Assembly: GCF_964340395.1 (NCBI RefSeq)
Contig: NC_135557.1
Coordinates: 13,557,546 to 13,621,545 of the forward strand
Reading direction: 5' to 3'
DNA length: 64,000 nucleotides
Source: Glandiceps talaboti
Taxonomy: Eukaryota; Hemichordata; Enteropneusta; Spengelidae
Under the pieces are notes generated by a model. That model worked only from the letters and a program-made list of their open reading frames with translations, was not told the origin of the DNA and did no database searches. Every line of letters begins with the position of its first letter. The first letter of the stretch is position 1. A program made the position numbers and the translations under genes. Positions 48,524 to 58,506 of this stretch are shown piece by piece.

Positions 48524-49447
48524 ATGGCATCAACCAATAACTCACTGCGTTCCATACTTAACAATCCTACACACGTCAACCTCCTTGCTGACAACCATTT
48601 GTACGTGAAGGACTTGGTTCGCTGCCGGAAGTGTCGATTTTACACCAAAGTGAGGAAATGTCCAGTTCAATTCATTCTATTCATACACTTTCTCTACAGC
48701 CATTCATCCCAGTTGTGTTTTTCTGAGAGTTCTAATGATACATTGAGACGCATGCCTACGCTTCTATCGAAGATGGTTAGATATGTGTGTACAAATGGCA
48801 ACAAATGGTGTTCGTTTTTCGAGAAGGCACTATTACATGTTTACCGGGCATGTGTGGTACATGGTGCACTTTCACCATTTGAAAGCCAAGCAGAGAAAGC
48901 AGTTATGCTTACTATGTACATTGTTTGTCAGAGACTTTTTATTCCCGGAATGATACCATCGAGAAACATGCAAATTTTTGATATCTGCAATGACCTTAAG
49001 ATTGTTGATGACTTGGTGAAAAACAGAACCCAAGATAAGTTGCGCATGAACTTTGCATGGATCATCAGAGACTTAAATATGCGACGCTTGCTCAAGATTC
49101 GTTCCCTAAACACCATAGCTAATGTCGATCTGCTGACAGACACCGAGCTAGATGGAGGACGAGAAGAAGAAGGAGAAGGAGAAGGAGATGGAGAAGGAGA
49201 AGAAGAAGAAGAAGAAGAAGTATGTCATTCATGTACACGCCAGGAGAAAAGATTAGCTGAAATGGAGGAGGTAGTAGAAAACTTCACTTGCAAAGTGTGT
49301 TTGGAAAACGTCATTGCACTTTACGGTGACTGTGGACACGTTATTTGCGAAGAATGTTACTCTGGACTGTTACAAAATGCAAGTGATGATTTTGCAACTT
49401 GTCCAAATTGCAGGTTGCCTTATTTTCCAAAAAAATTGTATGTTTAA
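48524..49447 (+). CDS. IAP-like RING-finger protein, copy 3
   Basis: The ATG at 48524 (earlier start is GTG) gives 307 residues. The N-terminal zinc site C34-x2-C37-x17-H55-x9-C65 is at the equivalent place to the other two copies. Between is a helical region, then an acidic E-G-E-E run (about 207-230). The C3HC4 RING (CKVCLENV, CGHVICEEC, CPNCR) ends in a KKLYV tail. It is the most divergent of the three. AATAAA at 49468-49473. Confidence 0.83.
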   Translation: MASTNNSLRSILNNPTHVNLLADNHLYVKDLVRCRKCRFYTKVRKCPVQFILFIHFLYSHSSQLCFSESSNDTLRRMPTLLSKMVRYVCTNGNKWCSFFEKALLHVYRACVVHGALSPFESQAEKAVMLTMYIVCQRLFIPGMIPSRNMQIFDICNDLKIVDDLVKNRTQDKLRMNFAWIIRDLNMRRLLKIRSLNTIANVDLLTDTELDGGREEEGEGEGDGEGEEEEEEEVCHSCTRQEKRLAEMEEVVENFTCKVCLENVIALYGDCGHVICEECYSGLLQNASDDFATCPNCRLPYFPKKLYV

Positions 49448-49546
49448 ATAACAGTTTCATGTTTGTTAATAAAAACCATGTCTAAACAACATCTTGTGTA
49501 TATGTTTTAGTTGTTGTTTTTATTGGAATGAATGGGTAAAAGAGTG

Positions 49547-50413
49547 TCACTCTTGTATTAAATTAATATGTTCATCGTCTTCAGTCTTATCGAATAAAAT
49601 GTCCGATTCGTTATCAATGGGTTGAGATGACGATGGGTCACCAAGGTCGACCTCAACAGTCTCTGAAGACAGTAACTCTTTCAACTCGTCTTCTAATTCC
49701 ATTTTGTCATCCTGGGTGTAGTCGTTCAATGTCCTGCTGTCCAGTGGTAGTTCTAGCCTCTCTGACACGTCTGTGATCAAGTCCTGATACCTTGTGGCCA
49801 ATGTTAATGTGTCCTCCATCTTCTTCTTTCTGACATTCCCAGGCATCACACTCAATGAACTCTTGCTGCTGTGAAACATTGCATGTTTCTCCGTACTCAC
49901 TGTGACATTGAACATATTGATTTCCATATTGCACAAGAGCTTGTGGTATTTGCGCAATGACTTGATCTTGTTTATTAATGTGAATAAGTCGTTCTTGACT
50001 ACCTCCAGATCAATTGTCGTGTTTTTCCTAGCTTTGTACACTATTCCTTGTGGCGTATCTATTATATAATAGTTATCAACAATTGTTTGAAGGATTTCAC
50101 GTCTCTGAGTGGAGTACTCTTTTATCTCATCAGTGACGAGCCTCTGTCTGTCTCTTATCAAGTTCAACATCCCTTCGAGTCGTTTTTTTTGCTGACTGAG
50201 ACCTTCGCATCCTACTTGGTCCTCCTCTACACCTAAACTGTTGTCGCCATTGTCATCATCATCGTCGTCGTATATACTGAAGAGATTATTGTCTCGCTTC
50301 AACTGTTTCCAACCGTTCCGCTTCCTACACATACCACCAAAGATGGCCATGACCTGCTGCATGATGCCATTCTTCTTCTTTTGTTTGATGATATTTACAG
50401 ATGGGGTGCTCAT
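49547..50413 (-). CDS. Unknown 288-residue helical protein
   Basis: First ATG is at 50413 (50419 is TTG). The product has a basic start, a DDDDD-type acidic run at about 50, coiled-coil-prone helices at 75-160 and an acidic C-terminus. I recognise no domain. TTTATT at 49519-49524 follows. Its first 71 bp overlap, antisense, the start of the rightward glycoprotein gene at 50343. Confidence 0.65.
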   Translation of the reverse strand: MSTPSVNIIKQKKKNGIMQQVMAIFGGMCRKRNGWKQLKRDNNLFSIYDDDDDDNGDNSLGVEEDQVGCEGLSQQKKRLEGMLNLIRDRQRLVTDEIKEYSTQRREILQTIVDNYYIIDTPQGIVYKARKNTTIDLEVVKNDLFTLINKIKSLRKYHKLLCNMEINMFNVTVSTEKHAMFHSSKSSLSVMPGNVRKKKMEDTLTLATRYQDLITDVSERLELPLDSRTLNDYTQDDKMELEDELKELLSSETVEVDLGDPSSSQPIDNESDILFDKTEDDEHINLIQE

Positions 50414-51050
50414 GTCCAATACACCAAGTGTTTATTTTCAACCCAGTGGTGTACACGTTAATGGTGTAAAGACAGGACCGGACAAAATCTTTTTAATTGG
50501 CACGTCATTCGGCCACAACATCATCCACTTTGACAACTCAAACTGGAAACCAGGCTGTCACGTATTTGTCAACCAAACATGTTTTGTCATAGAAAGAGTC
50601 CATAAGCCACACCTACCAATGTCAAGTTTCCTGCCTGCAAACACTCTCATCTCGTATGAACAGAACATAACGATCCGTCCAACGTTTTCTGCATGCAGTG
50701 ACCCCCTCAGGTTTTGCACTGCAGCCTCGCAGAACCACAAACGTCTCTTTTTGGAGTGTATACGTGGCTTGACTAATAAAAACATTACGGATTGTCAAGA
50801 GGAACCTCAACCGATTAACCTAACCTATCACGTCAAGTTGCTGACAGACACACTACCGCCTTACAATGACATGGTCAAGAAGAGCTCATTCAGGCTGAAC
50901 ATGGTTTTGTCTGTTTTTGTCACAGGTGTTATAGTTATTTGCACTTGGTTCATGATCAACGAACATTTACTTGATGTCAGTAAAATCATTAATGTTCTAC
51001 ATGCAAAGATGCTGGACAAAATACAGGAATGGGGACAAAGACGTCAGTGA
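50343..51050 (+). CDS. Type I membrane glycoprotein
   Basis: The ATG at 50343 yields a signal peptide with MMPFFFFCLMIF. The ectodomain has about eight cysteines and sequons (NQT, NIT, NLT), and a transmembrane helix lies near 190-212 (VLSVFVTGVIVICTW), followed by a 30-residue tail with basic residues. No family recognised. The first codons overlap those of the divergent 49547-50413 gene; the stop overlaps that of the gene at 51044 by a few bases. Probably an envelope protein. Confidence 0.65.
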   Translation: MAMTCCMMPFFFFCLMIFTDGVLMSNTPSVYFQPSGVHVNGVKTGPDKIFLIGTSFGHNIIHFDNSNWKPGCHVFVNQTCFVIERVHKPHLPMSSFLPANTLISYEQNITIRPTFSACSDPLRFCTAASQNHKRLFLECIRGLTNKNITDCQEEPQPINLTYHVKLLTDTLPPYNDMVKKSSFRLNMVLSVFVTGVIVICTWFMINEHLLDVSKIINVLHAKMLDKIQEWGQRRQ

Positions 51051-52243
51051 ACAATCGGATACAAATGTGTCTTGTGTTTCTTTTTCAATATGGCGCGATT
51101 AGTTTCCCACTGGCTAGATGTGAGGTTGAACCGAAGTCCCTCGAATTTAGGAACTATTTCAATACATTCTGGGGGATGTCTGAGTTGACAAGAATGTACG
51201 AGGGACACCAGTTCCATTGAGCAACCGATGAGACACCGAAAGACGGTGGGATGTGGGGGACTTCCCAAAATTTGAATGGTGCTTTGGCTCGATGCAGCAA
51301 AAAAGACTGTTCCGCTCACTCTCAAATATTGACCAGCCATACTTGGCAACACCACAACGTTTGGAATGTCATTACCAGGTCCCAAAACAAGCTGTAAAGT
51401 TCCATCCAGCAATGTAGCGTCATCGACATGCAGTCCAGAGACAACAGCACTGACATTGTCTGTTGATGGAAGAGCCGGTGCTAAACATTCCTGCCTGACA
51501 ACACCAAGAGACCGCAGACGAACGCTATCGTCTTTGCAAGACAGTCGCTGATTCAAGCAATTACAGAAACACTGCTGAAGTGCACAATCGAAAACCTTAC
51601 CCTCATAAGACACACATTTTTCGTTCTTGTAACACGACACATACACCCCATTTGACCATTTGTCATGACACCTACACCACTCTGGATGTATGGCATTGGT
51701 ATGACAGCGCACGTAACCATTCAGGTCGTTTTTGTCCCAGTCAATACAGTGTACAGGAGGTACATCACGTGCAATAGTATCGACATGACATCCCTCAAAT
51801 GGGTGCTCAATGGTTTTCACAGGAGCACCACATATCAACTCGGGTGGCTTTCCCCCTTCACAGTTACACGCACAGTTCCGAACATCACAACGCAACAGCC
51901 TTTGCATGTCATCAAAGTCATACGAACAGAAAACAGGCAGAATGCACCTAGGTTCGTGCACACAGGGGCAGTTCAAGTCACCCCTGCACATATCATTCAA
52001 CCACGATATTGCATGACATGGCGATGATATCAGGTCAAAGTCACATTTGCGACCTACAAATCCAAAGTCAGAACAAAGACACGTGTAGAATTTTTTCTCT
52101 GCCATGTAATCATCATCAAAAAGGACACTCCTACCCAAAGGCATAGTGTTGTTTGTCGGACAAGACACATCAGTAACTTTGAAGCGGTTTGAGTGGCAAA
52201 TGCACAAATAGAAGAAGAGGGAAACAATTCGTAGTAAAATCAT
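51044..52243 (-). CDS. Secreted cysteine-rich protein
   Basis: An ATG exists at 52261, but TATATATA at about 52277-52285 is too close; the ATG at 52243 (MILLRIVSLFF) gives 399 residues and a better signal peptide. About 30 cysteines lie in the first 250 residues, including EGF-like CLCSDFGFVGRKC, and two C-x-C-x-C repeats (NCACNC, QCFCNC) each followed about 12 residues later by cysteine. Those repeats recall the C-x-C-x-C of proteins 6730-7170 and 35430-36104. The C-terminal 130 residues are beta-rich with fewer cysteines. No transmembrane helix follows, so secretion or membrane attachment by partner is likely. Confidence 0.65.
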   Translation of the reverse strand: MILLRIVSLFFYLCICHSNRFKVTDVSCPTNNTMPLGRSVLFDDDYMAEKKFYTCLCSDFGFVGRKCDFDLISSPCHAISWLNDMCRGDLNCPCVHEPRCILPVFCSYDFDDMQRLLRCDVRNCACNCEGGKPPELICGAPVKTIEHPFEGCHVDTIARDVPPVHCIDWDKNDLNGYVRCHTNAIHPEWCRCHDKWSNGVYVSCYKNEKCVSYEGKVFDCALQQCFCNCLNQRLSCKDDSVRLRSLGVVRQECLAPALPSTDNVSAVVSGLHVDDATLLDGTLQLVLGPGNDIPNVVVLPSMAGQYLRVSGTVFFAASSQSTIQILGSPPHPTVFRCLIGCSMELVSLVHSCQLRHPPECIEIVPKFEGLRFNLTSSQWETNRAILKKKHKTHLYPIVH

Positions 52244-52355
52244 GGTGCATATACACCTCATTCATCAGTGTTGACGTATATATACAAATTAGCACTTTGC
52301 ATACCAAATAAATAAAATAAAGATAATCACAATAGGAATATATCTTTTACTGTTA

Positions 52356-54581
52356 ATGTCATGGTATCCAATTATCTTAATTGTCACTATGACGGTCCGT
52401 TGTGTTTGCCAAGATCAAGTGTACAACCTGTCACTCAAAAACTTGAAAGTAGAAATTCCGTATTTGGATGGACTAATCGAATTCAATCAATTGGAAACAC
52501 GACAATGTGGCTCTAACATATTGGAACTGGAATCTGTGTTTGAAAACTCCCCTTTTCCAGTGGAATACTGGCACTTGTTCTTGTCATACATTGAAAGAAA
52601 AGAGATTGTCATGTCTGCTTCTTGTGACTCTGGTCAAAAGACGTCCCTTACTCTCGAGAACATTGGTGATGTTACCACTGCTGCTGACTACCTGAACATG
52701 ACAGGGTGGCTGGAAAAATTAGCATGTTCTTTACTGGAAAATTTCGACAGTAATTTTTGTAACCATGACATCAAAACTACGTTCGGTATGCTCTACATCA
52801 CAACTAGGTTCGGTATGCTTAAAGCCCTGGCCAACTACTTCAAAGTACTCTGTGACTTGCCAGCAATGCATGATGATCTGTTAGATGTTGTGGCTGGCCA
52901 CCTGGCCGTGTTTGCTTGTCATTTTGGCGACACAAGCAGAGCATTGGATTCTTGGTGTTTGGAGCACATCTCTCGTTTGGTTCAGCGAAAGAAGCAGTTA
53001 ATAGCAAGTGATGTTGGTGTCTTTTACCTCGTCAGGGATTGGTTGCAAAGTTGTGTCGACAAGATAGATACATTATTGAAAGGTTGCAAGTTGTTGTTCT
53101 GCTTTCCAAGTAAAAACGATGCCCTCTTGGATGACATGGTGTTTCAGACCGTGTGTGACATGCTTCTGCCACTGGCACTTGATACCCGTTCTCCATTAGC
53201 CAGTAAAATGCCTCCATCCATGCGAAATGTGTTGAGTGCAGTCCAAGCCATAGAAAACACGGAGTCTCAGATGGATGTAACAAAAGTTCTTGTCAGTACA
53301 TATGCCAAAGAAATGAAGTCTCGTATTCAAGACAAAATGACTCTTCCAATAGACTGTACTACCTATAGGGTGGGCATTAGGGATGGTGGCTATGTAGAGA
53401 TTAGTGATTCACATGGCAATAACCATGAGAATGTTTGGTTTAGAGAACTACCAAGGAGCGCATCCTTCACCTGGACCGTAAACAGATTCAGACGCTTTGA
53501 TTTCAAGCTGGTTCCGGGCAGAAGGATATTCTTTCTCCGGGCAAAACAACTAATAAATAAAAGCAATAATGAAATATTTCATATAGTGTTTGAGATACAT
53601 GTTGGGCCTTTGCCATTTTCCAAAAGCCCCCGTGTTGCTTTGGAATGGGAACCCCTCTTTGTTCACTTGTTTGAAGACGTTGAGGTCCTTAATCCTCTGG
53701 TGAGAATATACAGTTACGACGAATTTGTTCTGATTCCTGAACCTGTAGGTAACAATCTGATTGTGATGCATTGCAATGGGCCTTGGAAAACGAAGCAAGA
53801 TGGTTGCATTACAATGAAATCGCACTACAAGTACACGTCTTACATAATGGAAGACGTTTGCAAGAGATCCATATGTATTGTACCCTCTCCGGCACGTGCT
53901 TGCTCTTGCATAATTATATATGCAACAGACGCCAAAACCAGAGATATGGATGCAGAGGTCGTTGTTGTGAGCCCGATACACAGAAGCACAGATGAAGTCA
54001 TCACTTATGGTAGGGTGCCTTTCACTTGTGCTGCCGAAGTCGACATAACTTATCCACCACTCCCAGAGGGTCGTTATTACCCATCGCTGCATTACGTACC
54101 CAGTGTGGGACTCGTGTGTATTGGTTCTTTGAAAATCAAGGGAAAAGTCATTTCACACGACATATGTGAGGTATTCGTGAGCATGCCAGTATTTGTTATA
54201 AAGGACATAGAAATGGACGAATGGAGAGAAGTCAAGTTGCAAGAGGTCAAAGGGGTTCGTATTGACAGACAAGATTTTGACATACTGTCAATGCCCTGCA
54301 TGTACCATTGTGAAGCACATGGTAATACAAATCGAAAGAATCCGTTCCAATGCAAGAAGACTAACAATGATGCTCCAATGGTTGGCAAGGCCTATAAAGA
54401 TGGCAGACTTCTCCTGTATGGAGGTGACGAAGAACTTGCATCTGTGAGCAAGCTCTTCCATCTCTTTGACATTCTAATAGATTTCAAGAAAAACACACTC
54501 GAGCTATTGAAGAAAAATGGATGTTGTTCAGATAATTTGCACGGGCCAGAACCCATTGACTGTTTTCATTACGAACTTTAA
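52356..54581 (+). CDS. Large BTB protein, BTB-BACK-Kelch-like
   Basis: A 741-residue protein. Residues about 22-130 match the BTB-like protein at 1841-2206 (IPYLDGLIEF, YWHLF, TAADYL). A helical region (about 130-300) is placed like a BACK domain. The rest is beta-rich; near the end GRLLLYGGDEEL looks like one Kelch blade, but blades are not regular. The start may be the ATG at 52389 since the first 11 residues are hydrophobic and unmatched. Likely a cullin-3 adaptor that redirects ubiquitination, as with poxvirus BTB-Kelch proteins. Confidence 0.65.
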   Translation: MSWYPIILIVTMTVRCVCQDQVYNLSLKNLKVEIPYLDGLIEFNQLETRQCGSNILELESVFENSPFPVEYWHLFLSYIERKEIVMSASCDSGQKTSLTLENIGDVTTAADYLNMTGWLEKLACSLLENFDSNFCNHDIKTTFGMLYITTRFGMLKALANYFKVLCDLPAMHDDLLDVVAGHLAVFACHFGDTSRALDSWCLEHISRLVQRKKQLIASDVGVFYLVRDWLQSCVDKIDTLLKGCKLLFCFPSKNDALLDDMVFQTVCDMLLPLALDTRSPLASKMPPSMRNVLSAVQAIENTESQMDVTKVLVSTYAKEMKSRIQDKMTLPIDCTTYRVGIRDGGYVEISDSHGNNHENVWFRELPRSASFTWTVNRFRRFDFKLVPGRRIFFLRAKQLINKSNNEIFHIVFEIHVGPLPFSKSPRVALEWEPLFVHLFEDVEVLNPLVRIYSYDEFVLIPEPVGNNLIVMHCNGPWKTKQDGCITMKSHYKYTSYIMEDVCKRSICIVPSPARACSCIIIYATDAKTRDMDAEVVVVSPIHRSTDEVITYGRVPFTCAAEVDITYPPLPEGRYYPSLHYVPSVGLVCIGSLKIKGKVISHDICEVFVSMPVFVIKDIEMDEWREVKLQEVKGVRIDRQDFDILSMPCMYHCEAHGNTNRKNPFQCKKTNNDAPMVGKAYKDGRLLLYGGDEELASVSKLFHLFDILIDFKKNTLELLKKNGCCSDNLHGPEPIDCFHYEL

Positions 54582-54600
54582 ACATGAAGTGATAATAAAC

Positions 54601-55008
54601 ATGAACATTAAGAACAAATCATTTATTTTGTTATTGCTTTTTGTTTGTCCTTTTCAGGGCAAATGTTCTCTTCCCATGCTCCAATGGGTTCACAAACATG
54701 CCGGTGCCATCTTCTTAATAGTTGACAGCATCGGTTATGACACTTTTTCACCAGAGGGTTCAAAATCGATCACAATATTATATTCTGTAAACAATAACCT
54801 TGTGCAAACCAGGCGTTCATCTCCCCAGTACAATAGCAGTTTTTTCCATGTTTGCAAACTTTTCCTGTCAGGACGACACATGTTTGCTACCTTTGCATCT
54901 AGACACACATGGAGACATGAGCTCGTTGAAAAAGTCCACTTTCACACGTATGTCTTTGCTTTTCATAGTCAATTCCTGCCAATGACAAGTGCCACCCATG
55001 TCAAGTGA
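54601..55008 (+). CDS. Small secreted protein
   Basis: The ATG at 54601, 17 bp after the BTB gene stop, gives 135 residues starting with MNIKNKSFILLLLFVC, a clear signal peptide with probable cleavage after about residue 20. The mature part is beta-rich with two cysteines and no known domain. The repeat array begins directly after its stop. Note that CCTTTTCAG/GGC at 54655 could also be a splice acceptor, in which case the start would be different. Confidence 0.5.
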   Translation: MNIKNKSFILLLLFVCPFQGKCSLPMLQWVHKHAGAIFLIVDSIGYDTFSPEGSKSITILYSVNNNLVQTRRSSPQYNSSFFHVCKLFLSGRHMFATFASRHTWRHELVEKVHFHTYVFAFHSQFLPMTSATHVK

Positions 55009-55050
55009 AGATACCGGTATATACTTCTGCCAATGAACAGTGCCACTCAT

Positions 55051-57735
55051 GTGGGAGATTTATAAGGGTCAATTTAAACATGCAAAAATGTGGGGTTTTT
55101 AAAAAATCTACACACCCACCCACTAGCGACTTAAAAAAATTTTGAAAAAAAAGTCTACACACACGTGTTAAAGAAAACTGTCAAATTCTAATTTGCATAT
55201 ATGTCATGTGACCATTTGCCAATTGATACTCCCGCGAAAATGTTTCAGAAGCCTCATTTGCATGCACAAGAGAATGCATGTCAAGTGAAGTGATGTGTTG
55301 TCACAAAACAATTCTGTGTCCAATGAATTGTGGGAGATTTATAAGGGTCAATTTAAACATGCAAAAATGTGGGGTTTTTAAAAAATCTACACACCCACCC
55401 ACTAGCGACTCAAAAAATGTTTAAAAAAAAAGTCTACACTCCCATGTTAAAAAAAACTGTCATATTCTAATTTGCATATATGTCATGTGACCATTTGCCA
55501 ATTGATACTCCCACGAAATGTTTCAGAAGCCTCATTTGCATGCATAAGAGAATGCGTGTCACTTGAAGTGATGTGTTGTCACGAAACAATTCTGTGTCCA
55601 ATGAATTGTGGGAGATTTATAAGGGTCAATTTAAACATGCAAAAATGTGGGGTTTTTAAAAAATCTACACACCCAACCACTAGCGACTCAAAAAATTTTT
55701 TAAAAAAAAGTGTACACACACGTGTTAAAGAAAACTGTCAAATTCTAATTTGCATATATGTCATGTGACCATACGCCAATTGATACTCCCACGAAATGTT
55801 TCAGAAGCCTCATTTGCATGCATAAGAGAATGCGTGTCACTTGAAGTGATGTGTTGTGACGAAACAATTCTGTGTCCAATGAATTGTGGGAGATTTATAA
55901 GGGTCAATTTAAACATGCAAAAATGTGGGGTTTTTAAAAAATCTACACACCCAACCACTAGCGACTCAAAAAATTTTTTAAAAAAAAGTGTACACACACG
56001 TGTTAAAGAAAACTGTCAAATTCTAATTTGCATATATGTCATGTGACCATACGCCAATTGATACTCCCACGAAATGTTTCAGAAGCCTCATTTGCATGCA
56101 TAAGAGAATGCGTGTCACTTGAAGTGATGTGTTGTGACGAAACAATTCTGTGTCCAATGAATTGTGGGAGATTTATAAGGGTCAATTTAAACATGCAAAA
56201 ATGTGGGGTTTTTAAAAAATCTACACACCCAACCACTAGCGACTCAAAAATTTTTTTAAAAAAAAGTGTACACACACGTGTTAAAGAAAACTGTCAAATT
56301 CTAATTTGCATATATGTCATGTGACCATACGCCAATTGATACTCCCGCGAAAATGTTTCAGAAGCCTCATTTGCATGCATAAGAGAATGCGTGTCACTTG
56401 AAGTGATGTGTTGTCACGAAACAATTCTGTGTCCAATGAATTGTGGGAGATTTATAAGGGTCAATTTAAACATGCAAAAATGTGGGGTTTTTAAAAAATC
56501 TACACACCCAACCACTAGCGACTCAAAAAATTTTTTAAAAAAAAGTGTACACACACGTGTTAAAGAAAACTGTCAAATTCTAATTTGCATATATGTCATG
56601 TGACCATACGCCAATTGATACTCCCACGAAATGTTTCAGAAGCCTCATTTGCATGCATAAGAGAATGCGTGTCACTTGAAGTGATGTGTTGTGACGAAAC
56701 AATTCTGTGTCCAATGAATTGTGGGAGATTTATAAGGGTCAATTTAAACATGCAAAAATGTGGGGTTTTTAAAAAATCTACACACCCAACCACTAGCGAC
56801 TCAAAAAATTTTTTAAAAAAAAGTGTACACACACGTGTTAAAGAAAACTGTCAAATTCTAATTTGCATATATGTCATGTGACCATACGCCAATTGATACT
56901 CCCGCGAAAATGTTTCAGAAGCCTCATTTGCATGCATAAGAGAATGCGTGTCACTTGAAGTGATGTGTTGTCACGAAACAATTCTGTGTCCAATGAATTG
57001 TGGGAGATTTATAAGGGTCAATTTAAACATGCAAAAATGTGGGGTTTTTAAAAAATCTACACACCCAACCACTAGCGACTCAAAAAATTTTTAAAAAAAA
57101 AGTGTACACACACGTGTTAAAGAAAACTGTCAAATTCTAATTTGCATATATGTCATGTGACCATACGCCAATTGATACTCCCGCGAAAATGTTTCAGAAG
57201 CCTCATTTGCATGTACAAGAGAATGCATGTCAAGTGAAGTGATGTGTTGTCACAAAACAATTCTGTGTCCAATGAGTTGTGGGAGATTTATAAGGGTCAA
57301 TTTAAACATGCAAAAATGTGGGTTTTTTAAAAAATCTACACACCCAACCACTAGCGACTCAAAAAATTTTTTAAAAAAAAGTGTACACACACGTGTTAAA
57401 GAAAACTGTCAAATTCTAATTTGCATATATGTCATGTGACCATACGCCAATTGATACTCCCGCGAAAATGTTTCAGAAGCCTCATTTGCATGTACAAGAG
57501 AATGCATGTCAAGTGAAGTGATGTGTTGTCACAAAACAATTCTGTGTTCAATGAATTGTGGGAGATTTATAAGGGTCAATTTAAACATGCAAAAATGTGG
57601 GGGTTTTAAAAAATCTACACACCCAACCACTAGCGACTCAAAAAAATTTTGAAAAAAAAGTCTACACACACACGTGTTAAAAAAACTGTCAAATTCTAAT
57701 TTGCATATATGTCATGTGACCATACGCCAATTGAT
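55051..57735 (+). repeat. 278-bp tandem array, ten copies
   Basis: GTGGGAGATTTATAAGGGTC starts units at 55051, 55330, 55608, 55886, 56164, 56443, 56721, 57000, 57279 and 57558: period 278-279 bp. Each unit has an A/T block (AAAAAATTTTTTAAAAAAAAGT), CATTTGCATGCATAAG with an octamer ATTTGCAT, TTTGCATATATGTCATGTGAC and a CCAATTGATACTCCC. End units diverge more than inner ones, as in arrays homogenised by unequal exchange. The 98-codon frame that spans units starts with TTG and is not a gene. Similar arrays serve as enhancers and origins (hr) in nimaviruses and baculoviruses; that role here is inference. Confidence 0.95.
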
Positions 57736-57826
57736 ACACATGAGAATACGTGTCACGTGAAGTTTTCACAACTCATTTCCTGTTGAGATGTATTTACGTG
57801 GCCTTGCATGATGTGCTAATTGAATC

Positions 57827-58264
57827 ATGAATGTCTACCTTGTAGGTCCTAACGAGATTGTCGAAGACACTCGTCAACAGATCAAGTCCCTTGAAAACCA
57901 GGTTAGCAAATTACTGAAGGAAAAGTCTGATGTGTCCAAACGCTTGACACAAGTGAGTCATAAATTAAAATCCATGGAGAGAATGCAAAAGGACATGGAA
58001 AGTTTGATGGAACAGTGCATTGAACATTCCGATGCAACTGCAATGGAGAACTCAGAACTGAAACAACGTTTGGACTGTCTGGAAAACGAAAAAGATGCTG
58101 TCTTAGTGCAGGCCAGATTGAACAGAGATGACTTCATCAACGAACTCAAGGTTAATTGTCGCCTGCAAGACAAATTGCAGAAGATGACAATTGGGGCTGA
58201 TAAATTTAATGTGAAGCTATCCACAGATAGTGACAGTGACACTGATGGTGACGGTGTCCTTTAA
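57827..58264 (+). CDS. Small coiled-coil protein
   Basis: A 145-residue protein that is coiled coil from about 12 to 125 (KSLENQVSKLLKEKSDVSK and similar heptads) and ends in an acidic D-S-D-S-D-T-D-G-D tail. TTGTAG/GTCC shortly after the ATG could be a splice acceptor, so the first eight residues are uncertain. ATTAAA at about 58273 is the nearest polyadenylation-type signal. Confidence 0.6.
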   Translation: MNVYLVGPNEIVEDTRQQIKSLENQVSKLLKEKSDVSKRLTQVSHKLKSMERMQKDMESLMEQCIEHSDATAMENSELKQRLDCLENEKDAVLVQARLNRDDFINELKVNCRLQDKLQKMTIGADKFNVKLSTDSDSDTDGDGVL

Positions 58265-58506
58265 CTATTGATATTAAAATGTATGCGTATTGTATATATT
58301 TTCTGACGTGTTTTTTCGTGACGATACACAGAACTCTCTATGTATAAACGTTTGGGATCTGTTGGAACAGGGGACAGTCATGGACAAGGGGTCAAAAGAA
58401 ACATCTTTTGTCTCCACTGAAGACCCTCGAGTTGATTTGCAGAAATCGTCCGACAACTTCCTACGACTCATACAGATAACACTTTTGAACCTTTCACACA
58501 CTCGAA

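Noticed and set aside
53550-54092. 180-codon minus frame inside the BTB gene
   Set aside because: Antisense shadow of the 741-residue protein; no signals.
55472-57439. Series of 98-codon frames, one per repeat unit, with many cysteines
   Set aside because: They start with TTG, span the unit boundary and exist only because unit length keeps frame; no promoter or polyadenylation signal fits.
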